From an uncultured Mordavella sp. (GTDB lineage: Bacteria; Bacillota; Clostridia; Lachnospirales; Lachnospiraceae): DNA of 39,110 nucleotides. The stretch covers positions 1-39,110 of the forward strand of contig CABPCP010000027.1 in NCBI GenBank assembly GCA_902406105.1, written 5' to 3'. This document shows positions 25,080 to 32,756 of the stretch, in pieces; positions within the stretch are counted from its first letter, which is position 1; each line of letters begins with the position of its first letter. The notes under the pieces were generated by a model, which saw only the letters and a list, made by a program, of their open reading frames with translations, searched no databases and had not been told where the DNA came from. A program made the position numbers and the translations under genes.

Positions 25080-26111
25080 GTGAGTACATTTAAAGTAGCT
25101 GTCCTTGAGGACGTAAAGAAAGTCGCATTTCATGATGCAGAAAAAAGAGATCCAGGTGACAAACAAGTCCTGGTAAAGGTAGATTCCTGCGCCATTTGTA
25201 CCCTGGAGCAGCGGGTATACACCGGCGTTATGAACCGGTATCCGTTTGCCGGCGGACACGAGGCCGCTGGTGTAGTTGAGTCTGTCGGCGCGAAAGTAAA
25301 CGGCGTAAAAGCCGGAGACAAAGTAGCCATCCGTCTTTTAAACTCCTGCGGCGAGTGCTACTACTGCCGCAACGGCCATGAGAATCTTTGCGTGAAATCC
25401 TTCATCGCGGAGACTCAGGAATGTGCCATGGGACCTGGCGGTTTCTCTGAATACATGATGGTAAACGCGGAAGATGTTTATAAAATGGCAGACGACATCG
25501 ACCTCTCTCACGCTGCTCTCTCCGAACCGCTTGCCTGCTGTGTGCACAGCATCCGCAACGGACAGGTAGAGCTTGGAGATGATGTTGTTGTCATCGGTGT
25601 AGGAATCATGGGCGCGCTGCATATCCAGCTTGCCAAATTAAAAGGCGCAAGAGTCATCGCCTGCGAACTGGACGCAAAACGTCTGGAGGTCGCTAAGAAG
25701 ATGGGCGCTGATATTCTGATCAATTCCGGCGAAGTTGATCCGGTTGACGAGATAAAGAAACTGACAGACGGAAGAGGCGCGGACGCCGTATTCTGCACAG
25801 TACCCGTTGCCGCTCTGGCAAAACAGGCTGTCGACATGACAGGAAAGATCGGACGGACCGTTTTCTATACTTCCTTCCATCCAGACCTGCCGATCGAGGT
25901 AAGCCCGAACAAGATCCACTCTTCCGAGCAGATCATCACAGGTACTGTCAATCCTCAGAAGAAGGACTTCCTGATCGCGACCAGACTGCTGTCCTCCAAA
26001 TTAGTGGACATGTCTGCGCTGATCTCCGATAAGCTGCCTCTGGCAGATATCGAAAAGGCTCTGGAAGAAGCTGTCCTTCCAGACACTTACAGAATCATCG
26101 TACAGCCATAA
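25080..26111 (+). CDS. zinc-dependent alcohol/polyol dehydrogenase
   Basis: A 343-residue medium-chain dehydrogenase. Catalytic zinc ligands are in SCAICTLEQRVY and AGGHEAAGVVE. The structural zinc cluster is NSCGECYYCRNGHENLC, and the dinucleotide loop is VVIGVGIMGALH. It starts at GTG 25080 after AGGAGGG. It probably oxidises or reduces an alcohol made or consumed by the neighbouring aldolase. The gene lies between the aldolase and SorC-regulator genes. Confidence 0.85.
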   Translation: MSTFKVAVLEDVKKVAFHDAEKRDPGDKQVLVKVDSCAICTLEQRVYTGVMNRYPFAGGHEAAGVVESVGAKVNGVKAGDKVAIRLLNSCGECYYCRNGHENLCVKSFIAETQECAMGPGGFSEYMMVNAEDVYKMADDIDLSHAALSEPLACCVHSIRNGQVELGDDVVVIGVGIMGALHIQLAKLKGARVIACELDAKRLEVAKKMGADILINSGEVDPVDEIKKLTDGRGADAVFCTVPVAALAKQAVDMTGKIGRTVFYTSFHPDLPIEVSPNKIHSSEQIITGTVNPQKKDFLIATRLLSSKLVDMSALISDKLPLADIEKALEEAVLPDTYRIIVQP

Positions 26112-26145
26112 CGGTCACGAACCGTCAAAGTCTCGCTCAAGCCAG

Positions 26146-26175
26146 TTGATAAAAGGGCTGTTCGAGAGGTATAAT
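26146..26175 (+). promoter_or_regulatory. internal promoter of the SorC-type regulator
   Basis: TTGATA (26146-26151), an 18-bp spacer and a perfect TATAAT (26170-26175) stand just upstream of ATG 26206, in a 94-bp gap. The regulator can therefore be made without the upstream genes. Confidence 0.7.
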
Positions 26176-26205
26176 AGACCTATCAAGATCACGGAGGATG
26201 GGTTT

Positions 26206-27159
26206 ATGAAAAACATAAATTTGTCAGAAGAAAAATTAGGGGAATACCAAAGAGTCGCCTACTATTACTATAAGGCAGGACTTACACAGGAGGATATCGC
26301 GAAACGTATGAACATGTCTCGTCAACGGGTGAATCGGATCGTCAGCGCCTGTGTGGATCTTGGTATTGTAAAGATTACTATTCAGGATCTGGACAAATCA
26401 AACCTCGAACTGGAGACGGAGCTTGAGCAGAAATATAATTTAACTGGAGTCAGAATCGTAAATAATATCGTTGAAGACAATCTCGTTCGAGAGTTGGGGA
26501 TCGCGGCAGGCGCCTATCTGCAGAGCATCCTCAAAAAAGGAGATATCATCGGAGTAACGAGGGGGCGGACAACAGCGGCCATGGCTGACTACTGGACTCC
26601 TTCCTCCTCCCTTCCGCAAGATCTGACGGTAACACAGCTGATCGGAAACGCAAAAGAATCCGACTCCCATACCGGAGTCAACGGCATCGTATACCGTCTC
26701 GCGGAGAAACTGGGGGCCAGAGAATCCCTGATGCTCGCTCCTGTCATTGTACGGAGCGAGGCGCTGAAACAATCAATCCTCAGTGATCCGTTTTATCAGG
26801 AATCCTATTCCATCTTCAAGCGCTGCACCATCGCCGTTGTGGGAATCGGGACCGCCCAGAGCCAGTGGAAGCATATGATCTCCCTCTATGACCGGACGGA
26901 TATGGAACAGTCCAAATGGACAAAAGATGTAGCAGGTGAAGTCTGCACGCACTTTTTCGATAAAAACGGGAACGAAGTGATCCCTCCGTTCGGAGATCAG
27001 ATCATCGCCATCCCTCTTGAAGATTATCAAAATATTCCAACCCGGATCGGAGTCGCCGGCGGTCTTGAAAAAACCGAGGCCATCCGCGCGGCTTTAAACG
27101 GGAACTATGTCAACGTATTGATCACTGACTTCCAGACCGCAAATGAACTTATAGTATAG
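26206..27159 (+). CDS. SorC/DeoR-type transcriptional regulator with sugar-binding domain
   Basis: The 317-residue protein has an N-terminal helix-turn-helix (YYYYKAGLTQEDIAKRMNMS, then RQRVNRIVSACVDLGIVKI). A SorC-type effector domain follows: LGIAAGAYLQSILKKGDIIG, VTQLIGNAKESDSHTGVNGI, AVVGIGTAQSQW and IGVAGGLEKTEAIRAAL. Family members sense phosphorylated sugars and repress or activate catabolic genes. ATG 26206 is used because CGGAGGA precedes it; the longer frame starting at 26146 lies over its promoter. The shared ACATTTGTAA elements upstream of the aldolase and aldehyde dehydrogenase genes are candidate targets, but this is inference. Confidence 0.88.
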   Translation: MKNINLSEEKLGEYQRVAYYYYKAGLTQEDIAKRMNMSRQRVNRIVSACVDLGIVKITIQDLDKSNLELETELEQKYNLTGVRIVNNIVEDNLVRELGIAAGAYLQSILKKGDIIGVTRGRTTAAMADYWTPSSSLPQDLTVTQLIGNAKESDSHTGVNGIVYRLAEKLGARESLMLAPVIVRSEALKQSILSDPFYQESYSIFKRCTIAVVGIGTAQSQWKHMISLYDRTDMEQSKWTKDVAGEVCTHFFDKNGNEVIPPFGDQIIAIPLEDYQNIPTRIGVAGGLEKTEAIRAALNGNYVNVLITDFQTANELIV

Positions 27160-27252
27160 GGCAGACCCAGAACCTCTGCCCTCTCAAAAAGGAAAGGAGA
27201 ATTATCATATTAATGATTTCCCTTTTGCATTGGTGTGGTAGAGTGAAAGTGT

Positions 27253-28605
27253 ATGTCAAACAACAACAGTAATCAGGGTGGATCACTGGGATTAGGCACT
27301 TGTGTCGCCATGATCGCCGGTGGTATGATCGGTAGTTCTATCTTTTCATTGTCCGGACTGACAATGACATCTGCGGGTCCTTCCGCAATCCTTACATGGG
27401 CGATCGCCGCGGTCATCATGCTCTGCTATGGGCTGATCTGCGCGGAATTGTCCACACGTTTCCCAAAATCAGGCGGTGTATTCGTATTCCCCTCCAAAGC
27501 GCTTGGCAAGACCGAGAAAGAAGGCGCTCTCTGGGGCTGGATCTCTACCTGGGGATATATCAATGCCAACATCGTAGCGATCGCGTTCGCCGCGATCTAT
27601 GTTGGTACATATCTGAGCGTTGGTTTCCCAATTTTCGCAAATATGCAGATCCCGCTGGCGCTGATCGCGGTTGCGTTCATCACCATTTTGAACTGCGTGA
27701 ATTTTGCGCTGGCCGGAAAAGTAAATAACCTGCTGGTATTGGCTCTTGTCATCACTATGGTGGCATACATTGCCATTTCCTTTGGATCCGGTGAGTGGGA
27801 CACGAGTCTCCTGACTCCATTCTTTACCCAGGGATCCGCAGGGTCTACCGGCTTCCTGGCTATGGTTCCCACCGCTATGACAGGATATGGTTCTATCGTA
27901 GCCATGGCCTTCATGGTATCTGAAGTAAAGAATCCAAACCGGAACGTGCCAAGATCTGTTCTGATCGCCATGATCCTGGTTCTGTGCCTGTACCTTGGCA
28001 TGATCCTGGCAACCGTTGGCCTGATCAGCGCGGACTTCTTGATGGAGAATCCTGGAATGCAGTTTATCCCAATGTTCGCGGCCGCATTTACCAAACTGGC
28101 AGCCATTCCGTGGGTTTCTAAGCTGATCTCTATCTCCGCTCTTCTGGCTCTGCTGACAACCATGATGACGGTAACCTCTCTTACCTCAAGAGCGATCCAG
28201 GCAGCCGCGGAGAAAGGTTCCCTTCCAAAGAAGCTGTCCGAGACCAACAAATCGGGAGTACCCGCTTACGCTACTTTCGTGGTTATGATCCCAGCGGCGA
28301 TCATCTCCTGCTTCCCGCAGTTTACCTCTACCATCGTTAGCTTCGGCGCGCTGTTTGCCACTGTTACGATCACGATCAATATCATCTCTCTTCTGAAAGC
28401 CAGAAGCAAGTTTGATCTTCCGGAAGGCGCGTTCCACGCTCCCGGCGGCAATGTACTGCCAATTTTCGCTCTGCTTTTGATCGTCATCTGCTACATTCCG
28501 GATATCATCGGCGGCGGATGGATGATCTGGGCTTACTCCATCGCATGGTACATCATCGGAATCATTTACTATAAGATCCGTATGAAAAACCAAAGCGCAG
28601 AATAA
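27253..28605 (+). CDS. APC-family amino acid/amine permease (first of two)
   Basis: The 450-residue protein has about twelve hydrophobic segments and the APC helix-1 signature GGMIGSSIFSLSGL. ELSTRFPKSGGVFVFP and AFMVSEVKNPNRNVPRSVL follow, all typical of amino acid-polyamine-organocation transporters. Its closest relative in the window is the 451-residue permease at 35039. It most likely imports a zwitterionic amine or amino acid for the Grd-type pathway. ATG 27253 has only a weak ribosome site. A 19-codon frame starting at 27213 overlaps its start, which may couple translation. It lies 93 bp after the regulator gene. Confidence 0.88.
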   Translation: MSNNNSNQGGSLGLGTCVAMIAGGMIGSSIFSLSGLTMTSAGPSAILTWAIAAVIMLCYGLICAELSTRFPKSGGVFVFPSKALGKTEKEGALWGWISTWGYINANIVAIAFAAIYVGTYLSVGFPIFANMQIPLALIAVAFITILNCVNFALAGKVNNLLVLALVITMVAYIAISFGSGEWDTSLLTPFFTQGSAGSTGFLAMVPTAMTGYGSIVAMAFMVSEVKNPNRNVPRSVLIAMILVLCLYLGMILATVGLISADFLMENPGMQFIPMFAAAFTKLAAIPWVSKLISISALLALLTTMMTVTSLTSRAIQAAAEKGSLPKKLSETNKSGVPAYATFVVMIPAAIISCFPQFTSTIVSFGALFATVTITINIISLLKARSKFDLPEGAFHAPGGNVLPIFALLLIVICYIPDIIGGGWMIWAYSIAWYIIGIIYYKIRMKNQSAE

Positions 28606-28625
28606 AAGGTAAGAGGTGAATACAA

Positions 28626-29501
28626 ATGAATTGGCAGATTGAAAATATGGAAAATACCTGCGTGGCTTACGGCTGCTTTGACAGCATGCATAAAGGCCAC
28701 ATGGCAGTTGCGGAAAAAGTAAAGGAAACAGCACAGGAAAAGGGACTTACTCCCGTCATCATCAGCTGTCCGAAACCAGGCCGTGTATTACAGACCGAGG
28801 AAGAAAAGATCTATCTCTTCCAGAAAGCCGGCATCGAGACTGTCCTCATCTTCCCGTATGAAGGCGGAGGCGACTGCACAGAAACCGAATTTGTTCAGAA
28901 GATCCTGGCCGATAAATTAGGCGCAAAAGCGCTGGTCATCGGCGAAGGCCATGCGCATCTGGGAGAAATCCAGACAGCCGCGGCGGCTGCCGGGATTGAC
29001 GTTGTACTGTGCGAGACACAGGAAAAAGACGGGCATCCCATTACAGACGAGATGGTCAAAGAAGTCTTTGACGCATGCAAATTTGATGAATTTATCGAAT
29101 TATGCGGACATCCTTATATCATGATCGGGGAAGTCGAGCACGGAAAGGCTCTTGGGAGAACGGTAGGCATGCCGACCGCCAATCTTTCCAGCGTAGAAGA
29201 CAAGATCAAACCGCTGGACGGCGTGTACGCTACTGTTGTACACGTAGACAACGAGCTCTATAAGAGTATGACCAACATCGGAAAACGGCCGTCCGTAGAC
29301 AGCTTCGACTATGTGACCATCGAAGCGTTCATCCTGGATTTCTCCAGAGACATCTACGGCAAAACGCTGGTGCTGGAAGTACATCAGTTTGTCCGCGGCG
29401 TTCAGAAATTCGCCAATCTGGAAGAAGTACAGAAACAAGTACAGAAAGATATCCAGAAAGTACGCGAAGTCTTAGAAAACGCGGTTAACGAGAACAATTA
29501 A
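28626..29501 (+). CDS. RibF-like riboflavin kinase/FAD synthetase homologue
   Basis: The 291-residue protein has the two RibF domains. The N-terminal nucleotidyltransferase part begins VAYGCFDSMHKGHMAVAEKV, with an HxGH motif. The riboflavin kinase part has GEVEHGKALGRTVGMPTANL, NIGKRPSVDSFDYVTIEAFI and YGKTLVLEVHQFVRG. The usual SSTxIR motif before the kinase domain is replaced by a PITDEMVKEV segment, so FMN adenylation may be lost or changed. Its function here is unclear: it may supply FMN or FAD to a neighbouring enzyme, or use a different substrate. The gene lies 20 bp after the permease with AGAGGTGA before the ATG. Confidence 0.75.
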   Translation: MNWQIENMENTCVAYGCFDSMHKGHMAVAEKVKETAQEKGLTPVIISCPKPGRVLQTEEEKIYLFQKAGIETVLIFPYEGGGDCTETEFVQKILADKLGAKALVIGEGHAHLGEIQTAAAAAGIDVVLCETQEKDGHPITDEMVKEVFDACKFDEFIELCGHPYIMIGEVEHGKALGRTVGMPTANLSSVEDKIKPLDGVYATVVHVDNELYKSMTNIGKRPSVDSFDYVTIEAFILDFSRDIYGKTLVLEVHQFVRGVQKFANLEEVQKQVQKDIQKVREVLENAVNENN

Positions 29502-29527
29502 CTATCACTTCCCATACACGTTTAACG

Positions 29528-29559
29528 GGGCCGGGGGATTTTTTAAAATCCCCCGGCCC
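29528..29559. repeat. G+C-rich palindrome, copy 2 (terminator-like)
   Basis: GGGCCGGGGGATTTT (29528-29542) pairs with AAAATCCCCCGGCCC (29545-29559) around TT. The core is the same as the palindrome at 24040. It lies in the 80-bp gap between the RibF-like and dehydrogenase genes and could limit read-through, although it lacks a long T-run. Confidence 0.85.
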
Positions 29560-29581
29560 TAATGAGAAAGGAGACTCAAAA

Positions 29582-30604
29582 ATGACCAGAAAAGTAATCA
29601 AAATGACAAATGCCAGAACTCTGGAGATTTTCGAGGACCCCATTCCAGAATTGGGGCCTCATGATATTCTTCTCAAAATTACGATCGCGGGAATCTGCCG
29701 CAGTGAAATGCCCACTTATCTGGGGGAAGGCGCCATGCTGATGAAAGGACCTCTCGGATTTTCCTGCATCACAGATTATGTCCCCTATCCGGCCAGCTTT
29801 GGTCATGAACCTACCGGCGTTGTAGAAAAAGTAGGTTCCCAGGTGACCCGCTTCGCTCCGGGAGACCGGGTATCAGGAGCGGGAGGCGGCGCGTTCGCCT
29901 CTCACATCATCTCCAGTGAGTTCGCCCCACTGATCAAACTGCCTGAAAGCGTGTCCGAATATGACTGTCTGGCAGAGCCTGTCATGTGCTGCTGCAACAT
30001 CGTCCGGGACATTACTCCGCCGGAAGGGGGATTCATTGCCCTTGTGGGCTGCGGCTATATGGGCCAGGTATGCTTAAGCCTGCTCCATGCTCACGGCGTG
30101 GAGAACATCGCCGTCTTCGATCCTCTTCCCGCCCGCCGGGAAAAAGCGCTCTTACTTGGCGCCAAATGGGTCTTCGATCCCAGTAAACCGGATGCTATCG
30201 CGGAAGCGCTGAAGGTAACCGGAGGCGCAGGCTTTGACCGGGCTATCGAACTGTCCAAGGGATTAGACGGCTTAAGCGTGGCCGTATCCCTTATGAAGAT
30301 GCCCACCGAGACAGACCGGGGTATCATTGCCGCCTCCTCTGTCTATGACAAGCACGAAATGTGGCCCACCGCTCTTGGCTTTGAGCTGATGTGCCGGTGT
30401 CCCGAACTCCATTTCGTTCATCCCGGCTTTATTCCCGATACCGAGGGGCTCATGCGGGAAGCGGTAGAGGCTTACGAAAAGGGTTATGTGCCAAAAGACG
30501 GCTTCATTACCCACCGCTTCCGTCCGGAAGAACTTGGGAAGGCCTATGAGATGATGGAAGAGGATGACGAAAGCTATCTGAAAGGCGTTGTCGTCTTCGA
30601 TTAA
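29582..30604 (+). CDS. medium-chain dehydrogenase lacking the structural zinc lobe
   Basis: The 340-residue protein has the MDR layout: GICRSEMPTYLG, SFGHEPTGVVEKVG, the dinucleotide loop LVGCGYMGQVCLS and a FDPLPARREKAL strand. The catalytic Cys/His/Glu are present. Where other members carry four cysteines for structural zinc it has GDRVSGAGGGAFASHI, so that lobe is missing. Members like this reduce or oxidise unusual polyols. A long insert (MLMKGPLGFSCITDYVPYP) precedes GHE. GAAAGGAGA precedes ATG 29582. A terminator follows, closing the plus-strand series. Confidence 0.75.
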   Translation: MTRKVIKMTNARTLEIFEDPIPELGPHDILLKITIAGICRSEMPTYLGEGAMLMKGPLGFSCITDYVPYPASFGHEPTGVVEKVGSQVTRFAPGDRVSGAGGGAFASHIISSEFAPLIKLPESVSEYDCLAEPVMCCCNIVRDITPPEGGFIALVGCGYMGQVCLSLLHAHGVENIAVFDPLPARREKALLLGAKWVFDPSKPDAIAEALKVTGGAGFDRAIELSKGLDGLSVAVSLMKMPTETDRGIIAASSVYDKHEMWPTALGFELMCRCPELHFVHPGFIPDTEGLMREAVEAYEKGYVPKDGFITHRFRPEELGKAYEMMEEDDESYLKGVVVFD

Positions 30605-30638
30605 AATCGCCAATTTCACTCACTTTGTTCCTCTTATA

Positions 30639-30670
30639 AAAGGAGCGGTTCACAACTGAACCGCTCCTTT
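30639..30670. terminator. bidirectional terminator between the dehydrogenase and grdA
   Basis: AAAGGAGCGGTTCA (30639-30652) pairs perfectly with TGAACCGCTCCTTT (30657-30670) around CAAC. It serves the two convergent genes ending at 30604 and 30681. Confidence 0.92.
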
Positions 30671-30680
30671 CGTCTTGGTA

Positions 30681-31142
30681 CTAAATCTGGTCTCTGATCG
30701 CCTGCATCTCTGATACGATGTCGTCAACGTCCAGAACCATTTCCATCATTCCAACCTGCTCATCATAAACAGCTTCGTCAAACTCTTCCTTGATCTCAGG
30801 TTCGCATACATGATATACCGTGAGTCCAAGCTGGACCCCAGTCAATGGACCTGCGAAAGTAGGATCGCCAAGGGTTACGGTCTCTGCCGCAAGACCCGCG
30901 GCTTCGCCCTCTGCCGCGCCAAGAACTACAACTAAGTTCTCCGCGCCGTACTCTTCAGCGAATTCTTTTACTCTCTTCTGGTTCTCCAGATCCATTGCGC
31001 CTGCGCTCGTTCAGACGAAACATTCCGTGGATGAAAATACAACTTCCGCGCCGGCGGTCTTTACGCACTCTGCGATAGCCGGGCCCGGGATTCCATCACG
31101 GTCTCCGATAATTATTGCTTTTTTTCCTTCTAAAATAGCCAT
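30681..31142 (-). CDS. grdA: glycine/sarcosine/betaine reductase component A, selenoprotein (UGA-decoded)
   Basis: Reading through an in-frame TGA (31013-31011) gives a 153-residue protein beginning [20 protein letters not shown]. The Sec motif is [18 protein letters not shown] with selenocysteine at residue 44, then [20 protein letters not shown] and [15 protein letters not shown]. This is GrdA, the small redox carrier that receives the carboxymethyl group from component B and passes it to component C. An annotation stopping at TGA would show only the last 104 residues. A hairpin TCTGG-AGAA-CCAGA begins 20 nt downstream of the TGA in the mRNA (30990-30977). The gene follows the iron-dehydrogenase gene by 97 bp with GGAGAAAAG before its ATG. 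Confidence 0.95.
30977..30990 (-). promoter_or_regulatory. candidate SECIS hairpin of grdA
   Basis: In the mRNA, TCTGG and CCAGA pair around AGAA, starting 20 nt after the UGA. Bacterial SECIS elements lie just downstream of the UGA within the coding sequence, so the position fits. The stem is short. Confidence 0.4.
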
Positions 31143-31239
31143 AATTATGCTTTTCTCCTTTCTCCTGATTTTATATAGGGAAATCTATCCCCTTATGATC
31201 TAGAAACCACCTTTTCAGATGTGTCTCTCAACCATCCTT

Positions 31240-32403
31240 TTATAAAGGCGAGAACTCCCGGTAATAGCAATACTGGTAGAAACGCTCGCCCTTCTTCTCA
31301 TCCATATCAATGGGTGACATCTGAGTGGCAAAAGCGGAGAGCGAGATCCTGGCCCACTCAGGTACTCGTTCAAAATATTCTTCCTCGTCTACGCCGGCCG
31401 CTTCAAAGCTATTCGGAATCCCAAGGGCCGCGTTCATTTTTTGGATGTGGACGAACAACTGCTTAAAAAGAGATTCTTCATCTCCAACATACCCCAGTCT
31501 GCGGGCAAGCACCGCGTATTCCGGCAGCGGTCCTGTGATCCGCATCGCGTGGGACAGCATGATTCCGCAAGTAATCCCATGGGCCAGTCCAAATGCGGGT
31601 CCCGGATGGTCATAGGAATGGACAATTCCGGTACAAGAGTTCGTGATCGCGATCCCGGCCATCGTCGCCGCCACATGCAGTTTCTCCCTGGCCTTTTTTC
31701 TCGTTTCCTCTTCCATGTTCGGATCAACGGCCGCCGGAAGGTTCTCCAGAATATCCAGCGCCGCCTCTAGCGCGAGAGCTTTCGTAAACACATTCGAATT
31801 CTTTGCGATCGATGCCTCCACCGCGTGACAGAGAGCGTCCAGTCCGCCCGCGATCTGAACAGAGCGGGGCAGCCCATCGGTAAAGTCCGCGTCGATAACC
31901 GCGTAATGAGGGATCAGCGTATTGGAGAGCATCAATTTTTTTACCCGCGTCTTTGGCTCGACAAAAACAGCGGCGGAAGATGTTTCCGACCCTGTCCCGC
32001 TGGTTGTCGGCACCGCCGCCAGCAATGCCTTAGATCCAAGAGGCGGCAGACTATACGGCCGCAGGCTGTCTTCAAACGTAAGCTCCGGATTCTCATAGAA
32101 AAGATGAATCCCCTTCGCCACATCCAGAACGCTTCCTCCTCCAACCGCCAGGATCAGATCCGGCTGAAACTGGCATACTTTTTCCAGATTGTCAAAAATA
32201 TCCCGGATCTCCGGTTCATGGTCGATCGTTGCCAGATACCGGATCTGTGCCTCTTGCCCCTGAAACACCTCCCTGATCCGCGAAAGGACCGATTCATCAT
32301 ATCCAAGGACACCGATCCTCTTCCTTCCCAGCGTCGGCAGAAAAGAGCAGGAGCCCCGGCCGCAGATGATCTTCGGCATGTAGAGCTGCTTAAATCCTTC
32401 CAT
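31240..32403 (-). CDS. iron-containing (group III) alcohol dehydrogenase
   Basis: The 387-residue protein has the iron-ADH features: DLILAVGGGSVLDVAKGIHL, AVPTTSGTGSETSSAAVF, ADFTDGLPR and GGLDALCHAVEASIAKNS. The metal-binding HG-x motifs lie in GPAFGLAHGITCGIMLSHAM. It reduces an aldehyde to an alcohol, or the reverse, with NAD(P)H. ATG 32403 follows AAGAGGTG and is preferred over the longer frame to 32451. It is the first gene of the minus-strand unit that ends with grdA. The pairing with a selenoprotein reductase component suggests an aldehyde product needing reduction. Confidence 0.88.
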   Translation of the reverse strand: MEGFKQLYMPKIICGRGSCSFLPTLGRKRIGVLGYDESVLSRIREVFQGQEAQIRYLATIDHEPEIRDIFDNLEKVCQFQPDLILAVGGGSVLDVAKGIHLFYENPELTFEDSLRPYSLPPLGSKALLAAVPTTSGTGSETSSAAVFVEPKTRVKKLMLSNTLIPHYAVIDADFTDGLPRSVQIAGGLDALCHAVEASIAKNSNVFTKALALEAALDILENLPAAVDPNMEEETRKKAREKLHVAATMAGIAITNSCTGIVHSYDHPGPAFGLAHGITCGIMLSHAMRITGPLPEYAVLARRLGYVGDEESLFKQLFVHIQKMNAALGIPNSFEAAGVDEEEYFERVPEWARISLSAFATQMSPIDMDEKKGERFYQYCYYREFSPL

Positions 32404-32466
32404 ATCACACCTCTTCTTTCGTATACAATTTGGATTCCAAGATACACGCAACTATTTCTACCCTTA

Positions 32467-32495
32467 TATATAGCACCCGCTATAGATGAAGTCAA
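32467..32495 (-). promoter_or_regulatory. promoter of the iron alcohol dehydrogenase-grdA unit
   Basis: On the minus strand TTGACT (32495-32490), 17 bp and TATATA (32472-32467) fit a housekeeping promoter 64 bp before the gene. The operator palindromes lie just upstream of its -35 box, the place for an activator. Confidence 0.7.
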
Positions 32496-32506
32496 TATCA
32501 TTAATT

Positions 32507-32522
32507 ATTTTAAATATAGAAT
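32507..32522. promoter_or_regulatory. palindromic operator, degenerate copy
   Basis: ATTTTAAATATAGAAT matches the 32720 palindrome at 14 of 16 positions. It is 26 bp from the copy at 32533, just upstream of the iron-dehydrogenase promoter. Confidence 0.5.
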
Positions 32523-32532
32523 ATTTTTATCC

Positions 32533-32548
32533 ATTCTATTTTTAGAAT
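32533..32548. promoter_or_regulatory. palindromic operator ATTCTA-N4-TAGAAT
   Basis: ATTCTATTTTTAGAAT has the inverted arms ATTCTA and TAGAAT with four bases between. The same arms occur at 32720, on the aldehyde-dehydrogenase side of this divergent gap. Confidence 0.65.
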
Positions 32549-32657
32549 CTTATTTTACTCTCCCCCTGGCCCTACTTTTTGTATATTCTGTACACTTTTC
32601 TTTCTTTTTAATGACATATATCATCCAAAATATGTAGCAAACGCCAAATTTTAAAAT

Positions 32658-32687
32658 ACATTTGTAACATCATTGACAAATTTGTAA
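32658..32687. promoter_or_regulatory. two operator-like repeats ACATTTGTAA over the aldehyde dehydrogenase promoter
   Basis: ACATTTGTAA at 32658-32667 and AAATTTGTAA at 32678-32687 are direct repeats 20 bp apart, on either side of TTGACA (32673-32678). They match the elements at the aldolase promoter, linking the two operons. Confidence 0.6.
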
Positions 32688-32701
32688 CCTTGGATTACAG
32701 T
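32673..32701 (+). promoter_or_regulatory. promoter of the aldehyde dehydrogenase gene
   Basis: TTGACA (32673-32678) and TACAGT (32696-32701) are 17 bp apart. The -10 box is weak, fitting a regulated promoter. Confidence 0.5.
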
Positions 32702-32719
32702 TTAATCAAAGATAGAAAC

Positions 32720-32735
32720 ATTCTATATATAGAAT
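32720..32735. promoter_or_regulatory. palindromic operator ATTCTATATATAGAAT
   Basis: A perfect 16-bp palindrome lies about 10-25 bp after the expected transcription start of the aldehyde dehydrogenase gene, a typical repressor position. The XRE-cupin regulator 1.6 kb downstream is one candidate binder. Confidence 0.65.
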
Positions 32736-32756
32736 ATTTTTAAAGGAGGTATATTT

